This document shows positions 38,227-56,135 of a stretch of DNA of 64,000 nt, piece by piece; the first letter of the stretch is position 1; every line of letters begins with the position of its first letter. The notes under the pieces are model-generated. The model did no database searches. It had not been told where the DNA came from and worked only from the letters and a program-made list of their open reading frames with translations. Origin of the DNA: Chrysaora quinquecirrha (lineage: Eukaryota; Cnidaria; Scyphozoa; Semaeostomeae; Pelagiidae); the NCBI GenBank assembly GCA_014526335.1, contig JACTAT010000006.1, forward strand, positions 4,967,115-5,031,114. Direction: 5' to 3'. Both the position numbers and the translations under genes were made by a program.

Positions 38227-39396
38227 ACTCACCTCAGTCATTCGAAACACTGGATGTATTCCTTGAATGGTGTTCACTTCCAACGGTAATTCTAGATTTT
38301 TTATTTGTCGACAAAGTTCATCAAACGTATAAATAACAGAGAGCAAATCCTCTTCTCCAGTTGAGTTCTGCAACCGATTAAATTCTTTTTGTTTTTTATC
38401 AGTTTGATCAGAGTCCATTTTATATTTTGGCTTGATTAAACAGTCAAACTGATCAACGGTGTATGTAATCGATGATGGCTGTAGTTTACAGTACCTGAAA
38501 AAAAGTCGTGGGTAACAAAAGTTTATTTTTGAAACAGAATCGCACCTTGCTCTACCCCTATCTCACCTGCCCACCCACCCCCCCCCGCCACAACGAATGT
38601 GTACCAGGATTGGACGCTAGACATACAAATCTTCCTTATTCAGCTGGTCATTGAGCGTTTAGCAAACCGAAAATTTTGAAACATCTAGGAACGTTAATAA
38701 GTTATCTCAGGAGAATACCACACTGTAGAGGCAAATAATGAAAGTCAGGGAATCCGATCTGTATGAATTGGAATATCTCAGACCTTTAACACAGACAGCA
38801 AATTGAAAATTTACCTCTGAAATAAGAATTCTACAACTTGTTTGCAAATTTTCGCTTTTCTCCTTTGGTATTGGCTTCCCAAACAACTGCTTCATTGATA
38901 CTGCCATCTTGAAATCTTCGCAAGTCTGACTTCTCTCCCCAGAAACGTCGAAACTCTAATGCCTAGAAAAATGATGTTCATAAAATTATTTTTATTTGCT
39001 GCGAATGCATATTATACAAGCTTGATACTGTTGAAGCTATACGATTTCAAAGAACAATGTTCCATAAATTTATTTATTTAGCTTAGAACTGTTCCTAGGT
39101 GATAAATAAAAACTCATCGATTTTGTTCGTGGTTAGTTAGTTAGCTAGCTAGCTAGTTAGTCATTTAGTTAGTTAGTTGGTAATTAGTTATTTATTTAGT
39201 TAATAGTTAGATAGCTATTCGGTTACTTAATTAGTTAGATAATTTTACTTTGTTAGTTTGCTAATTAGATAGCTAAGTAGCTAACTAGTCAATTAGTTAG
39301 TTAGTTAGTTAGTTAGTTAGTAAGTTACTTACTTACTTGATTGGTTAGTAAATTCGTTAGCAAGTTAGTTAGTTACTTAGTTAGTTAGTTAGTTAA

Positions 39397-39427
<31 letters not shown>

Positions 39428-42400
39428 ATTAGTTAGTTAGCTATTTATTTAGTTAGGTAGTTAGATAGCTACGGTAGTTAGTTGTTCGGTTAGTTAATTA
39501 GTTAGATAATTTTATTACTTTGTTAGTTTGTTAATTAGATACTTCAGCTGGTTAGTCACTTAGTTAGTTGTTTAGTTAGTTAGTTAGTTACTTACTGATT
39601 GCTTAGTAAGATCGTTAGTTAGATAGTTAGTTTGTTAGTTAGTAAATTAGTTAGCTAGTTAGTTAGCTAGTTAGTTAGTTAGTTAGCTAGTTAGTTAGTT
39701 AGTTAGTAAGTTCGCCAGTTACTCAATTATTTACTTACTTACTTTCTTCCTTGCTTACTTGATTGGTAAGTGATTTCGTTAACTATTGAGTTAGTCATAA
39801 GATTTTCGTCACTTATGGCAAAAGTGGAAGAATGGAAATTTCAACACAGAACAGGCTCGGAAGTAAGTGTGTTACAAATCAATGTTGATTGCAAGAAAAA
39901 TTTGAAATAGCTAACAAAGTAAGGAGAAATAAAAATGAATAAAGGCGATATTACAAAGTAACGTTACTTTACATTATAAATAAACAAAACAGCGAAAGAT
40001 TAACTCTCGTAAAACAATATTTGACAAACCTCAGGGTCGTTGGCTGATGGTCCCATATCCAAGATATTCTCTGCATTTTCAGTGTTTAGAAGAAGACCAA
40101 CAACGATCTCTGATATGCTCGATTTTGGAGGACAAGAATCAATGCTCCACTAAAAGAAAACAAAAATTTTAATAAGAAATATATACAGGGAGTACACTAA
40201 ATTAGGCTATGCCTAAGGGCTGGGACAGCATGTATATAATATAGACTACCGTAGGCTGCATATTGCTTGATCAGACGGGTAATCAACTAAAAAAGTGTAC
40301 TTTAGATTTGATCAATGCTCCCTATTAATTATATTTTCGGTCTATTTTTCAAAATACTCAGCAAGAAAGTTTCTTACATCGAGTTCATTTCATGCCAGTC
40401 ATTACTATTTTAGGGGTCAAATCTCTGGACTTGCACCTGAGTTTATAGCAAGCATTGGCATTAACAACCGCTGAGCTTAGCACCGAGGTAGGAACAGGAG
40501 AGTAGAGACCAGCTTAAGTGGTCACCATAGAAGGATTCACGTATAGAAGTGTAAAAAAGGAACGAATATCGTGGTTATCGCTATAGAATTTTAGCGATAT
40601 GAGTTTTGGGTTAGGCTTTTTTTGATCAGCGATAGCCGGGACTAATGTAATAAAAATAATAGAGCAAATTGCATTCTATGTAGTTCACACGCTAAAGAAA
40701 CACGCGCGAGAATGGTCTCCTTATTAGACTCACTATACGAGCCGTACTAATTATTATTGAATTAAATCGCTGGAGGCTGACTGATTGAAGCGGACAACAA
40801 AGAAAACTCCCAAACCATCTGAAAATTTCAAGAAAATATAACAGGAAACAAATTCCGTATAGTAGCTTACTTTATTTCAAATCGTTGGTTAGGCACTTGC
40901 GTTGTAAGTCTATCATCGTTACAAAACAAAGCAACAAAACAAGCTTGGTCTTACTTGAACAGGCTTTTGCCTCTTGATTTCCAAGGCATCAACCCTACTA
41001 TCCAGGCCTTTTCGAAGAATCGGTATTATCCAATCAATGACAACTGGTAACCAGTCTCCACCGTGATCAACAAGTTTAGCTTGCAAATTTTTCTTCTTGC
41101 TAAGCCCTTCCAGAGAGTTGAGATCATGAATACTAAAATACACAAACAAAAAAGTGTCAAAAAACGAAGAAAGGAAATATATACGATTCGGGAAATGCCA
41201 ATCATTTCATCAAAATTGTAATCCCACAACATCTCCCATCATTTTGGCGCGAAAATCTGGCTCGATCCAGTCCTTAATTTTCAAGCGACCTAAACAGGCA
41301 CCAAGAAAGAAAGAAAAAACAACGAAAAACCGAATCAGTGCCAAGAACACAGAAAGTTGTTTTTGCTTCCCTAAGTTGTTTCAGTCGCAAAAAGCGAAGT
41401 AGCTTCGCTACTGCAATGAGAAGAATACGGTAGACTCGATACACAAGCCGTTTGCAATTTGGCCATTGAATTGAATTGCTTTGGCGTCCAGCAATTCAAT
41501 TCAATAGGAAAATTACAAACGATTTGTGTATCAAGTCTAAAGGATACGGTATGATGTCGAATCATACTTTTGCTTCACTCCAAAAGAACGCACCCTAAAA
41601 TTACCGAGGAGTCTCGATAGCTAGGACAGGTAATAACTCTATATGAGCGATACATCACCTGAACCATTGGTCATAAAGCTCTTCAAATTTGCATGATTTC
41701 ATGAAAAGTGAATCGAAGTCATCTACTTTAGTATCCTCCAGAATCTCTATTGCAAAATTGGCTTCACGTCTAAGCTGCAAATTATGAAGAAAACTTATTA
41801 AAAGGTGACAGTTTAGGTGGTACATTGAAAGTAAATGTGGTGCAGGAAACAGAAGAATCATCTATGAAACACCGAGTTGTGTTGAGAATTTCTTTTTCGT
41901 CTCCAATATCACCCCATCTTACCACTAATATAGCTCCAATATCTTACCATCTTACCACGAATTCGGGCACTCTAATTAATGGCTCTCCAACTATTAATAT
42001 TGAATGAAAAATTGCCTTAAACTTGCTAATGTAAACTTTAAAGGCCTGGCTAAACTATAGGCATGTCACAAGCGACATTGGTGTCCCCTCGGTGTCTCCC
42101 AGTTTAACCATCTCGGAAACTTTATAGCGCGCGACAAAATTTGTGGCAAGAGGCACGCAAATGTTTTTTGGAGACAACAGAAACATTTCTTGTCTCTACG
42201 ACATGCAAATGAATCAGGGAACATGTTGCTCGTTTGTCACTCGCATGTTTAGCCACCTTGGAGACATGCCCAATGCAGTGTCGCGCGCGACATGCCCTCT
42301 AGTTTAGCCTCAGCTTAAGCCCTTACAAAATCGGTACGTTAGAAAACTTCACAAACTCGTTGGCATGAGCATTCAGGCCATGAAAATTTGTACCAAGACC

Positions 42401-45400
42401 AAATTTAGCATAACGTTTCTGTATTATGTATTAGGTATAGAAAAATTTGTAATGCGAAATTTTAAAAAATGACCAAAATAGCGAACGTTTGTTTAAGGTA
42501 CGTATTAAATGAAACTTCACGAGATTCCCCAACTGACCTGTTCAAACGTCGATTTTCTCATATTTGCACAAAGGTTTAAATAACCAGAAGAATCAACGAA
42601 TACAACATCATAGACTTCATGGAAGTTCTCTAGAGAAGGCTAAAAGATAAATAATTTGCCAGTTAGATACAAGAATTTGCCCCAACCCTTAACCGTCCGA
42701 ACGATTGAAAATCTCCCAAATTTGGTCACAAACTTTTTTCTGATATTCTTGTCTGAAATTTTTCCATTCAAGACTTTTCCTTAATAACATATGTTAAAAT
42801 ACTGCAGGTTTTAATACTGCATGGTCAAAAACTTTGGTACATTTATCTTCTTATATCCTAATTCTCAGCCACCCTAAAAAACTTGCTGTGTTTCAGGACT
42901 TCCTTTCAATGACAAACACTTAATGGCTCACTGAATCTGAATAGGACGGTTAATGAGATAGATTTATCTGTTCTAAATAACGGGTTTAAGTATCTCAGAC
43001 GACGGTTGGATCTTCGCTATTTCTTAATTTTGTTCATGATCATTTTGAATTGTTCTTATTAAAAAAAGAGTGTTTATATCTGTTTCAACTTCAGCCGATG
43101 AAGATACGCTGTTGTGAGATATCAAACGTCAAAATACTTACCAGGGTTTTGTCACTTTCATCGTACGTAGCCATTGATATTCCATTCGTAGACCAGTCGC
43201 TTTTGGCTGCAATGAAAAATAACTACTTTAAAGAATTTGGTAACCTCAGGTTTTCTGTTTCATTGTCTGGGTTGGAAAAATGAGAGCATCGCTTATAAGA
43301 GAAATAAGCTAATGCTCACAGAATACTCTTTAGTAGACTTGCTTCCCAAGTCCCTAACTTTCGCTAACATTGAATTGAATTGATGTCACTGTTGTTCGCT
43401 TCAGTGAGGTCCGTCAGTTTGAGCGTCCAGCAATTCGATTCAATAGCGATAATTAACTCTTTAGTAGCTCCTAAGTAAATAGACTGTTTTAGCAACAGGA
43501 CGGGACCGAACGCCGTCTTTGTCAACAAGGTTCTGTAGTGTTTTGATTAAGATTTTAAATTTAGCACTGAAGGGTGGCGACGCCTACATACCGGCATACT
43601 AGGGTGTAAAGTGTAAGGCTCGTTAAAGAAAAAAGTCTTTTAGCCAACTTTTGGCTCGATCGGTTTTTACAGTAGCTCTTCATTATAAATGCAAATTATC
43701 TCAATAATTAACTCGTTTGAATGCTAGAGTAACTGTTACAGCTTCCAGAACAGCGCAAAATTTTGACGTTTTCATGAGAACATAAAAACAGCCAGGGTGA
43801 CTTGGTCGCCAGAACGCGGAATATCAAGGCGCGGGAAAATAGTTAGTGCCCAGATTCTTTATCTGATCCCCACGTCCTCGTGGCATCTTGTTATCTCACT
43901 TGTGGCGTCTTGGCGTCTTGTTGCTAAAAAGCCTAATAACTAACTTTAGGTAACATTTTGTGGCTTTCAATAGCAACTCATGCCAAAGAAATACCTTGGG
44001 GTTCCTTGTTTGATACCTCCAGCAATGGAAAAATTAAGAATAGCTACAGAACTCTACAGGAGAGAAGCGAAATAACGATGGAGAAAAGATGTCCAGATTG
44101 AAGATTAATAACACAATGAGATTGAAAGAACGCAAGAGAAACTGTTTGAGACGGGGGTTACACGACCTTCAGAATAACAGGGGCGCGGCCCTGAGTTTTT
44201 TCTTATCCGTATCGCTCTAGATTGCTTCTGAAAATTTCTTCACTAATAAATAAAATTAATGCTTACCAATATGGTTAAGAGTAATCCTAAAAATCTGATA
44301 GGAACTCATATGGGATGAAATCTTTCTCGTGTTCAACAAATATGTGATCAGCATTGACATCTGAAATCCATTGAAGCAGCTATCACCCTGTAAAAGAGGA
44401 ATTCAGTTCAACCACTTAATCAGATAATGATAAAAACTGTTCAATCCATCCATTTGACCAAGTGCCAGAATTATAGAGATAATTTTAAATAAACAATATC
44501 AAGGTTTTGGCTGTACTAATGGTTCTCTTCCGTGGTTAATTGTTAGGCGTTTGGAAGAACTTTTGACATTCTTTAAAATGTACAGGTCTAAATAAAGTGA
44601 AAGAGTTGAATTTTGTTAAAAGAGATGTAGGATTTAAGTGCAGGGAATTTTTGGTCATGGTGTTGGAGGGTTTGAGGTGCATTTAATGGCTGAGGTGGGC
44701 AGAGAAAAGAGGGGGAGGGTTTCTGAAAAAGTCATTCAAAATTTGGAGGGCTATTATTAAAAATTGACGGTAAAATTGTTGATAAAGAGTCCAAATAACC
44801 CCCCATTTACATTTCAGCACAAAAGAGTACTTGCGAAGCCATTTTTATGTCCGAAGGACATAATGAGAGGGTGTTCGTGGAACGCATGTATGGATACATG
44901 TAAGGATGCATGTATAGACGCTTTTTTCTGCCAAACGTGTAACAATAGATGAGTCACAAATACGAGGAAGTAAACTTTGAAGTCGCCGTAATTGATCATC
45001 ATGAAAACCAACTAATTGACAATTACGGAGTTTGTAAACAAGTAGATGATTCATTGTGGTCGAAAATTATGCCGAAGTTCTCGAAGGTCTTATTTTGATC
45101 ATCGTTTTGATGATGAGAACGATTTTGATGATGATGATGTCATGATGATGATGGCGCATAGAGATGTGAGTTGATTAATGCAATTCCTATGGTTGCTTAA
45201 TGTTAGTATGAATTAGTGTATATGTTGTAACTAACAAAAAAAGAAATATATCATATAATATCATATGACGATGGCGATGATGATGATGATGATGACAATG
45301 ATGATAATGACGATGTTGATGATCATGATCATGATGACAATAAAGATAACGATTACGATGATGATAGCGATTTTGATGATGATGATGATTGTGATTATTG

Positions 45401-48400
45401 TCCTTCGGACATAGCGATAGCGTTGCTATGTTTGTGTTTCTGGTAACGAAATTTGCCAAAAATTTCATGAATCGAATGCCATAGTGACACGGCCGTGATT
45501 TCAAGACATTTGGCCGATGGACTGCATGCGTCTTAAAAAAAATCGTTACATAGAAACCCAAAAAGAACGGTACTGCATTGTTCTTGACTCGAAAGAATCA
45601 AAGAATCTCAAACTATCCAACTTACATGTGTAAAACCGCGTTGATGCAGCCAGACTTTGAATAACGCAATTGCATCAACCATTGCAGGGCATGCAGATAT
45701 TGCGTCATAGAGTTCACTCAAGTGTTTTTCTAACCGTAAATCACTAAGGATGCTTGCGTTGTATTTTGGAGTTGGGTTGGCTAAAAGACATGAAAAGAGA
45801 AATATAATATAGCGACAAAGCAGGCGAAGGCATTTACTCTATTTCAACATAAGTAGTGTTACCAACGTAGGTTGGGGTTAGAGTAATTTTTCAAGGAACA
45901 CAAACGTTTTTGCCTCCCCCCCAATGTTTTCCAGATGAAGGTTTTTTGCATTGTTTGATGTCAAAAGTGATTTAATTGGCCAATATTCCCCAGTAAACAG
46001 GTTTCACACTGCCACTTTCTCTGAACCGGTCAAAATGGCTCAAGAAAGATTGCTTGGTGGGTCTACTCTGTAGGTTGAAACAAAGAAGGCAAGGGTGATA
46101 GATAAATGGCAGCAAATCAACGGTTTTGCCAGAATGAATGCCTGAGATGCAAATGTATCCTTTGACTTTGCATATGCCTAACATCAAAACTGGTCTATCT
46201 TGTTTTTACTATCTTGAATTGTTTTTTCCTTGTTGATCCTTCAATTAAATCGTTATTTTTGACTAGATCTTGTTAAAAAATTGCATTGCGAAAGGGCACC
46301 CAAGCAAAATGTTCCTAATAGCCGTGAATTGTTCTGTTACGCAAGACATTAAGTTCAGTTCTTCGATTGAGAGCCAACTAACCAAGCTCAAAAGTACTAG
46401 TTACGCAAGTTATCTTCGGACTGTCAAAGGGGGTAATCTGATGGTTCTGAGCCGTGTCATTCCTGCCGTATTGACCGGTGTCACATGGAAACATTCTCCA
46501 TCAAAGTTGGAAGACATTGAATATAATTTCCCAACACCATATAGCCTATATTGAAGGATTGCTTTTAAGTGAATTTGTGGACATAATGTTTGCCATTTCA
46601 TTTTGTGGTTTCGTCTCTTCTTTTCAGTGTTTGCAACAGTCATTGTCAAATGTCGTTTCTCGTTTCGCGTTCGCCTGCTGGTCTGTCAAGGTTGACTGAC
46701 ACCAAACGAAGACACAGTGCTGGTAATGCTTACATGCAAAACAATGACATGAAGAGACAACACTACGAAATGAAATGGCCAACGCCGAACTGAACATTTT
46801 GTCCACGAATTCACTTCATAGATTGCTAGATCAAAGCTGGAAAATATTTAAATATCAGCTTCTTGTGCGGACGTCACTACGTTCGGTCCGTGCGTCACTC
46901 TTCGGTCCGAATATTTTCCAGCATTCACCTCGCAATCGTTCACTAACCCCATATTATTCAACTAGAAGTAAGACTTTTAACCAACCTGTTACGTCTTCAG
47001 ATTCTTTACCAGATTTTCCTTCAAACCAATCTAACCTCACATTGCTTCTCAGAGGACCAAATCGAGACAGTTTGAAAACATTTTCAGGAATGACAGGATG
47101 AATCTTGACAACGTATCTACTTCCAGCCTTTCCTAAAAAATCAAATACAACATCATTGCAGAACATGTCAATAATAAAAACACATTGATTAGACTTATTA
47201 CCTAAGTCCAAGTTATCACTCATCGAACCGAGACTAACATCAAACTGAGATCGCTCAAACTGTTTGAGCATCCAGCAGTTGAACTCAATAGGGATTACAA
47301 TTGGTGCATCCGTACCCATTTTTCCAATTTTAGCACAGTATGGCACGAAAAATGGGCCTCCATGCAATGCTAGCTCAGACAAGATAAACACAATCATACC
47401 AGCAGGTTTCAAGATGAGAATAGGTTTGAATGGGTTGTTATCAATGTTGCTGAAAGTTAAGCTCTCCACATCCTCCAACTTCTTTAAACGAGATGCAAGA
47501 ATTGTCAAATAAATAGCTCTTTTGGTGTGGTAACGAAAATTCAGATGATCTTTTGCTTGAAAACATTCCTAAAACAAGAAGAAAGCAAAAAGTTGACTTA
47601 GGAAAATTATTATCAGTACTGTTCAAATGTTTTTGTTTTTCTGCTTAATAGCTTTGGGTTTTCCTGAGCATTTTCAAGAGACATTGAGAAGTGCCACTCA
47701 AAGAGTTTCAAATTTTGTTCAGAAACAGTCATGCATAAGAAAAACAAACAAAAAACAATGTTAAGTAAAACTTACCTCAGGCATTTCAAGCAGTATATCA
47801 ACATTGTAGTTTGGTTTTGTGACAGTTTTTAATAAATAACTGCCAACAGCTTTGACATTTGAAGGTTTTGCAAAGCAGAACTTTCCTTTCATCTTTTTGG
47901 AAGGCAAGTCAGGTATGGGCAATTTAACATCTTTTGGCAACCAAGACAAGTCAGATAACTAAAACAAAAATATTACAAAACTGAACAGAACATTAGAACA
48001 ATGTTTGATTTAGCCTTTCTCCTCCGTGTGCAAAGCATAAACCCTCCTTCACAGCGAACTGCTCTGGTACAATTGTCAAATAGGCATCCCCAGGGCATTT
48101 TTTAAACATGCTTAAAATGACCAGAAGAGGCACTTAACTCAACATTATTCATTCAAAAATAAAAAGCGCACCAACATTAGCTTCTACATGGTCTATCTGA
48201 CACTTTTTGAAGGGTTTGGCCTATTTTTTGAAGATTTCAGCCTATTGTTCTAAAAATTCCATGCATGCACATTAGATTATCTCTATCGTTTTCCTCGAAA
48301 TTTGCCCCTTTTTGCTCCGCACCATCTGGCAACCCTGTTAAAGGCATTAGACCAATATAAAAGTGGCTTGAGCCACTCTAACTTGATGCCTGTCAGGTTT

Positions 48401-49130
48401 CAACCAATCAATTAAAGCTATTCAACAAAGTCTGACTGAATGGATTCTTCTCTTTTTCCAAAGCCCACTTGTATTGACACAATGACTTTATCAAGTAGAA
48501 TAAGAACCTCTCTTCATTGAGTCACCCATGATCAATATAAGTGTAGAGACTGTATTCAAATCCCTCTATATAGCGCCTCTCCTCTGGAGTGATCTAATGA
48601 GTGCCTTTGAAAACCATTCAAACAAACAACCTTATTCAAGCAAATAATCTTTGGTATCTCAGTGTAATCATAGCTTACATCAAATTTTTCTGTCGATTCC
48701 AATTTTCCAAAGAAATCATGTAATGAATGCATGAATTTCTCAAGTGATTTCGACTTTTTGTTTATGCCTTTTACTTCTTCAAGCAAATAAGATATCTGCA
48801 AATCAACAAAAGTAAACAAAATAGGAAAGAGGAGGAAATAAATAGCACAAAAACATTTCGTAGAACAGGACAAAACAAAATCTAGGAGCAAACAAATATT
48901 TAGGAAAAAGAACGCAAACTAACCTGTAGTCTAAACAAATTACTTTTGTAAAGATTTTCTGTTTCTTTGAGTTCATTGAGCTCTTCGCTTGTTGGTGGAC
49001 GATAGAGACTGTGTTTAAAGCGTTCTCTCTCTTCCTTAGGCCTAACTTTATTGATGTCAGATTTGGTAATTTTGCTTAGGCCCATTTTCCGAAATATTTT
49101 CGTACTCCTTGCCATCATCAGAGTTATCAC
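30478..49130 (-). CDS. NOL6: Nucleolar protein 6 (NOL6/Nrap/UTP22), 25 exons
   Basis: Nucleolar small-subunit processome component needed for early pre-18S rRNA processing. Exons (minus): 49130-48924, 48795-48679, 47958-47776, 47568-47400, 47132-46986, 45780-45626, 44387-44267, 43206-43142, 42639-42538, 41774-41659, 41132-40955, 40149-40030, 38962-38816, 38494-38233, 37614-37506, 37254-37100, 37005-36845, 35925-35773, 35117-35020, 34121-33997, 33508-33422, 32702-32514, 32131-32030, 31081-31028, 30585-30478. About 1,143 residues (human about 1,146). Landmarks: PTSEELNELKETENLY, GSYLLKTVTKPNYNVDILL, TRLAKRWISSQML, NGFLRFLTMLQTHDWQ, IFRPPLEDYDVLIHL, ALFFYDKFGS. Exon 13 has two one-base-short frame breaks (near 38925 and 38848). 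The start is uncertain: a KRK-rich acidic peptide from ATG 49152 in another frame may be the true N-terminus. Confidence 0.93.
31755..31960. mobile_element. TTGGCCAACAT-type hairpin MITE
   Basis: ATTGGCCAGCATTTTTAAA near 31813 pairs with TTTAAAAATGTTGGCCAACA near 31838. Further TTGGCCAGCA and TGGCCAACAT motifs lie near 31915 and 31945, and CGGGCCAACACATCAATG near 31771. A palindromic short element in a NOL6 intron with no coding content. Confidence 0.6.
32253..32440 (+). mobile_element. tRNA-derived SINE copy A
   Basis: Carries the family core AACCTACTACTGAGATCCTA plus CTACTGGC, and a B-box-like GGGTTTGAGCCCCAGC with a preceding AATCCAGCTGGCT. The same layout is seen at 36126-36303. It lies in a NOL6 intron, opposite to the gene. 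Confidence 0.75.
34440..34612. mobile_element. Hairpin MITE with ~28-bp inverted ends
   Basis: GACGTTCGCTAGACTTATTA at the left is mirrored by AATAAGTCTAGACGTTC at the right; the inverted ends run on into GAGTCCTA and TAGGACTC. The interior includes an (AAC)n run. It lies in a NOL6 intron. Confidence 0.8.
34686..34925. mobile_element. MITE-like repeat of the GGCC..GTTTGACC family, copy 1
   Basis: About 240 bp. The left end GGCCCTGGCCAAACG and the right end AATGTTTGAAGGTTTTGCC followed by AAGGCC are inverted relative to each other. Internal TTTGACCAACAATGTTTG motifs are shared with the copy at 35408-35665 and the fragment at 23335. It ends close to NOL6 exon 19. Confidence 0.65.
35160..35290. 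repeat. AAAC-rich simple repeat
   Basis: Runs of CAAACAAACAA with AACAACAAAC variants in a NOL6 intron. The minus-strand ORF through it is low-complexity Leu/Phe/Val and not coding. Confidence 0.8.
35408..35665. mobile_element. MITE-like repeat of the GGCC..GTTTGACC family, copy 2
   Basis: Diverged copy of 34686-34925, ending GGCCAACAATGTTTGATCG followed by TTTGGCCAGAGCC. It contains an inner near-palindrome around ATTTTACCGTTTTGCAACG and GGTAAAACGGTC. It lies in the NOL6 intron between exons 18 and 19. Confidence 0.65.
36126..36303 (+). mobile_element. tRNA-derived SINE copy B (best preserved)
   Basis: The head resembles a tRNA: GTGATCCAGCTGGCTCG (A-box-like) and AGGGTTCGAGCCCAG (B box). 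It is followed by the family body with AGGGTCGAGG, AACCTACTACTGAGATCCTA and GCGACTGGCGCTAAA, and an ACTTCACCTTAACC tail. Four other copies lie in this window. It is in a NOL6 intron, antisense to the gene. Confidence 0.8.
38190..38228. repeat. (AAC)n microsatellite beside a NOL6 splice donor
   Basis: About 13 AAC repeats. On the minus strand the intron after NOL6 exon 14 begins GTGAGTTT and then runs directly into (GTT)n, so the repeat starts within about 8 bases of the 5' splice site. Confidence 0.9.
39127..39770. repeat. (TTAG)n degenerate tetranucleotide tract
   Basis: About 640 bp of GTTAGTTAG units with GCTAG, TTAC and TTAT variants in a NOL6 intron. It is not a telomere array: the period is 4 and the units are degenerate. 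Confidence 0.95.
41432..41540. mobile_element. ~105-bp hairpin MITE
   Basis: TAGACTCGATACACAAGCCG at the left is mirrored by ATTTGTGTATCAAGTCTA at the right. ATTGAATTGAATTGC in the interior pairs with CAATTCAATTCAAT. It is nearly a complete palindrome. Relatives of the inner GCGTCCAGCAATTC motif occur near 43368-43446 and 47215-47300. It lies in a NOL6 intron. Confidence 0.85.
42042..42308. mobile_element. ~265-bp MITE with GGCTAAACTA inverted ends
   Basis: The left end GGCCTGGCTAAACTATAGGC followed by ATGTC is mirrored by GACATGCCCTCTAGTTTAGC followed by CTCAG. The inside is rich in GCGCGCGACA and TCTCC/GGAGA motifs. It lies in a NOL6 intron and has no coding content. Confidence 0.8.
43368..43446. 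repeat. MITE fragment related to 41432-41540
   Basis: Begins ATTGAATTGAATTGATG and ends GCGTCCAGCAATTCGATTCA, so the ends still pair, with a different interior. It lies in the NOL6 intron upstream of exon 8. Confidence 0.65.
45265..45415. repeat. GAT microsatellite in NOL6 intron
   Basis: GATGATGATGATGATGA and diverged GAT runs. The minus-strand reading gives a His/Tyr-rich low-complexity ORF that is not a gene. Confidence 0.85.
47133..47399 (-). other. Stop-free 267-bp intron of NOL6 (possible exitron)
   Basis: Intron between NOL6 exons 4 and 5, with donor GTATGA and acceptor TTTTTAG. Its length is 89 x 3 and it has no stop codon in the host frame, so the 184-codon ORF reads straight from exon 4 through the intron into exon 5. 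Human NOL6 has no counterpart to these 89 residues, so removal is the expected form. It includes a fragment related to the MITE at 41432 (GAGCATCCAGCAGTTG). Confidence 0.8.
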
Positions 49131-50019
49131 TTGCTTTCAGTTTTCTTTTCATCTCGAATGAAACGTCTTGTTGAAAATATAAACGTTATCGCATGGATTA
49201 AGGTACTTTTTTTACGCTAGTATTTGCTTGGAAACAAACATTTGAAAAATTGTGCAGGCCACGAGGCTCGGTAGAAAAGTAGGCCTTTTGATAAGCCTCG
49301 GTTGGAGTAATTTTTAAGTAGAGGCTATTTGAGACTCGAACCTTTCTTCGGGTCTAGGTCATGGGCTCGAGCCCAATAGTAAGTTCTTTCCATTGAACTT
49401 AAAACAAAATTTATTTTATTTAAATGGTTCTTTCTGGCACCATCCTGCTGAGAAAGCAAAAACCATTGCCAGACAAGCCTGCTTTAGTACAAACGACGCG
49501 AGAAGGTGATTAATGCCACTGCCAGTCGGAAAAGAAAGCTTACAGTGTGTCGGACAATATAACGATAGCGTAGCGTAACAGCCAGTGTTGAGATCTCCCT
49601 TTGTTAACCTACTATTGAAACCCTAGCGACTGGCAGTGGCGGGGTGGGAGGGGCAGGGAGGGACAAGTGCCCCCAGAGATCATCGGGGACTTAAAATTGT
49701 AAAATGGGTCCAACATTTGTCTCTGCCACCGGGCACCGATGACGCTGACTACGCCACTAACAACTGGCGCTGGTTACACTACCTTGCAACCATCACCAAT
49801 ATCTTCGACATGATTTTGAAAAATGACCCTTAACAAACATCCAAGCCCAGCAGATACGCGGCATATCCATTTTAGATGTGTGTAACAGGCACAACCATGT
49901 TTCGCAATTAGAGCAAAATATAGCAGACACGAAAGGAAAACACTGACGAATAAAGTTGTTCAATTTTTATACATTTTTCAAATATTTTATAGATTGAGGC
50001 TTCACAGTTGAAAATGGGT
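49131..50019. other. RACK1-NOL6 intergenic spacer with SINE fragment
   Basis: About 890 bp between the RACK1 stop codon and the NOL6 start. A 5'-truncated copy of the window's SINE family is visible at about 49565-49632 (TTAACCTACTATTGAAACCC, then TAGCGACTGGCAG). Little else is recognisable; a weak KRK-rich reading frame just upstream of NOL6 is discussed with that gene. Confidence 0.6.

Positions 50020-56135
<6,116 letters not shown>

Noticed and set aside
39127..39770. Internal telomere-like array
   Set aside because: The unit is TTAG, not TTAGGG, and is degenerate.
45187..45561. His-rich 124-residue ORF
   Set aside because: Reads a GAT microsatellite; no conserved sequence.
46954..47508. 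Independent 184-residue gene
   Set aside because: It is NOL6 exons 4 and 5 joined through a stop-free intron; the flanks match NOL6.
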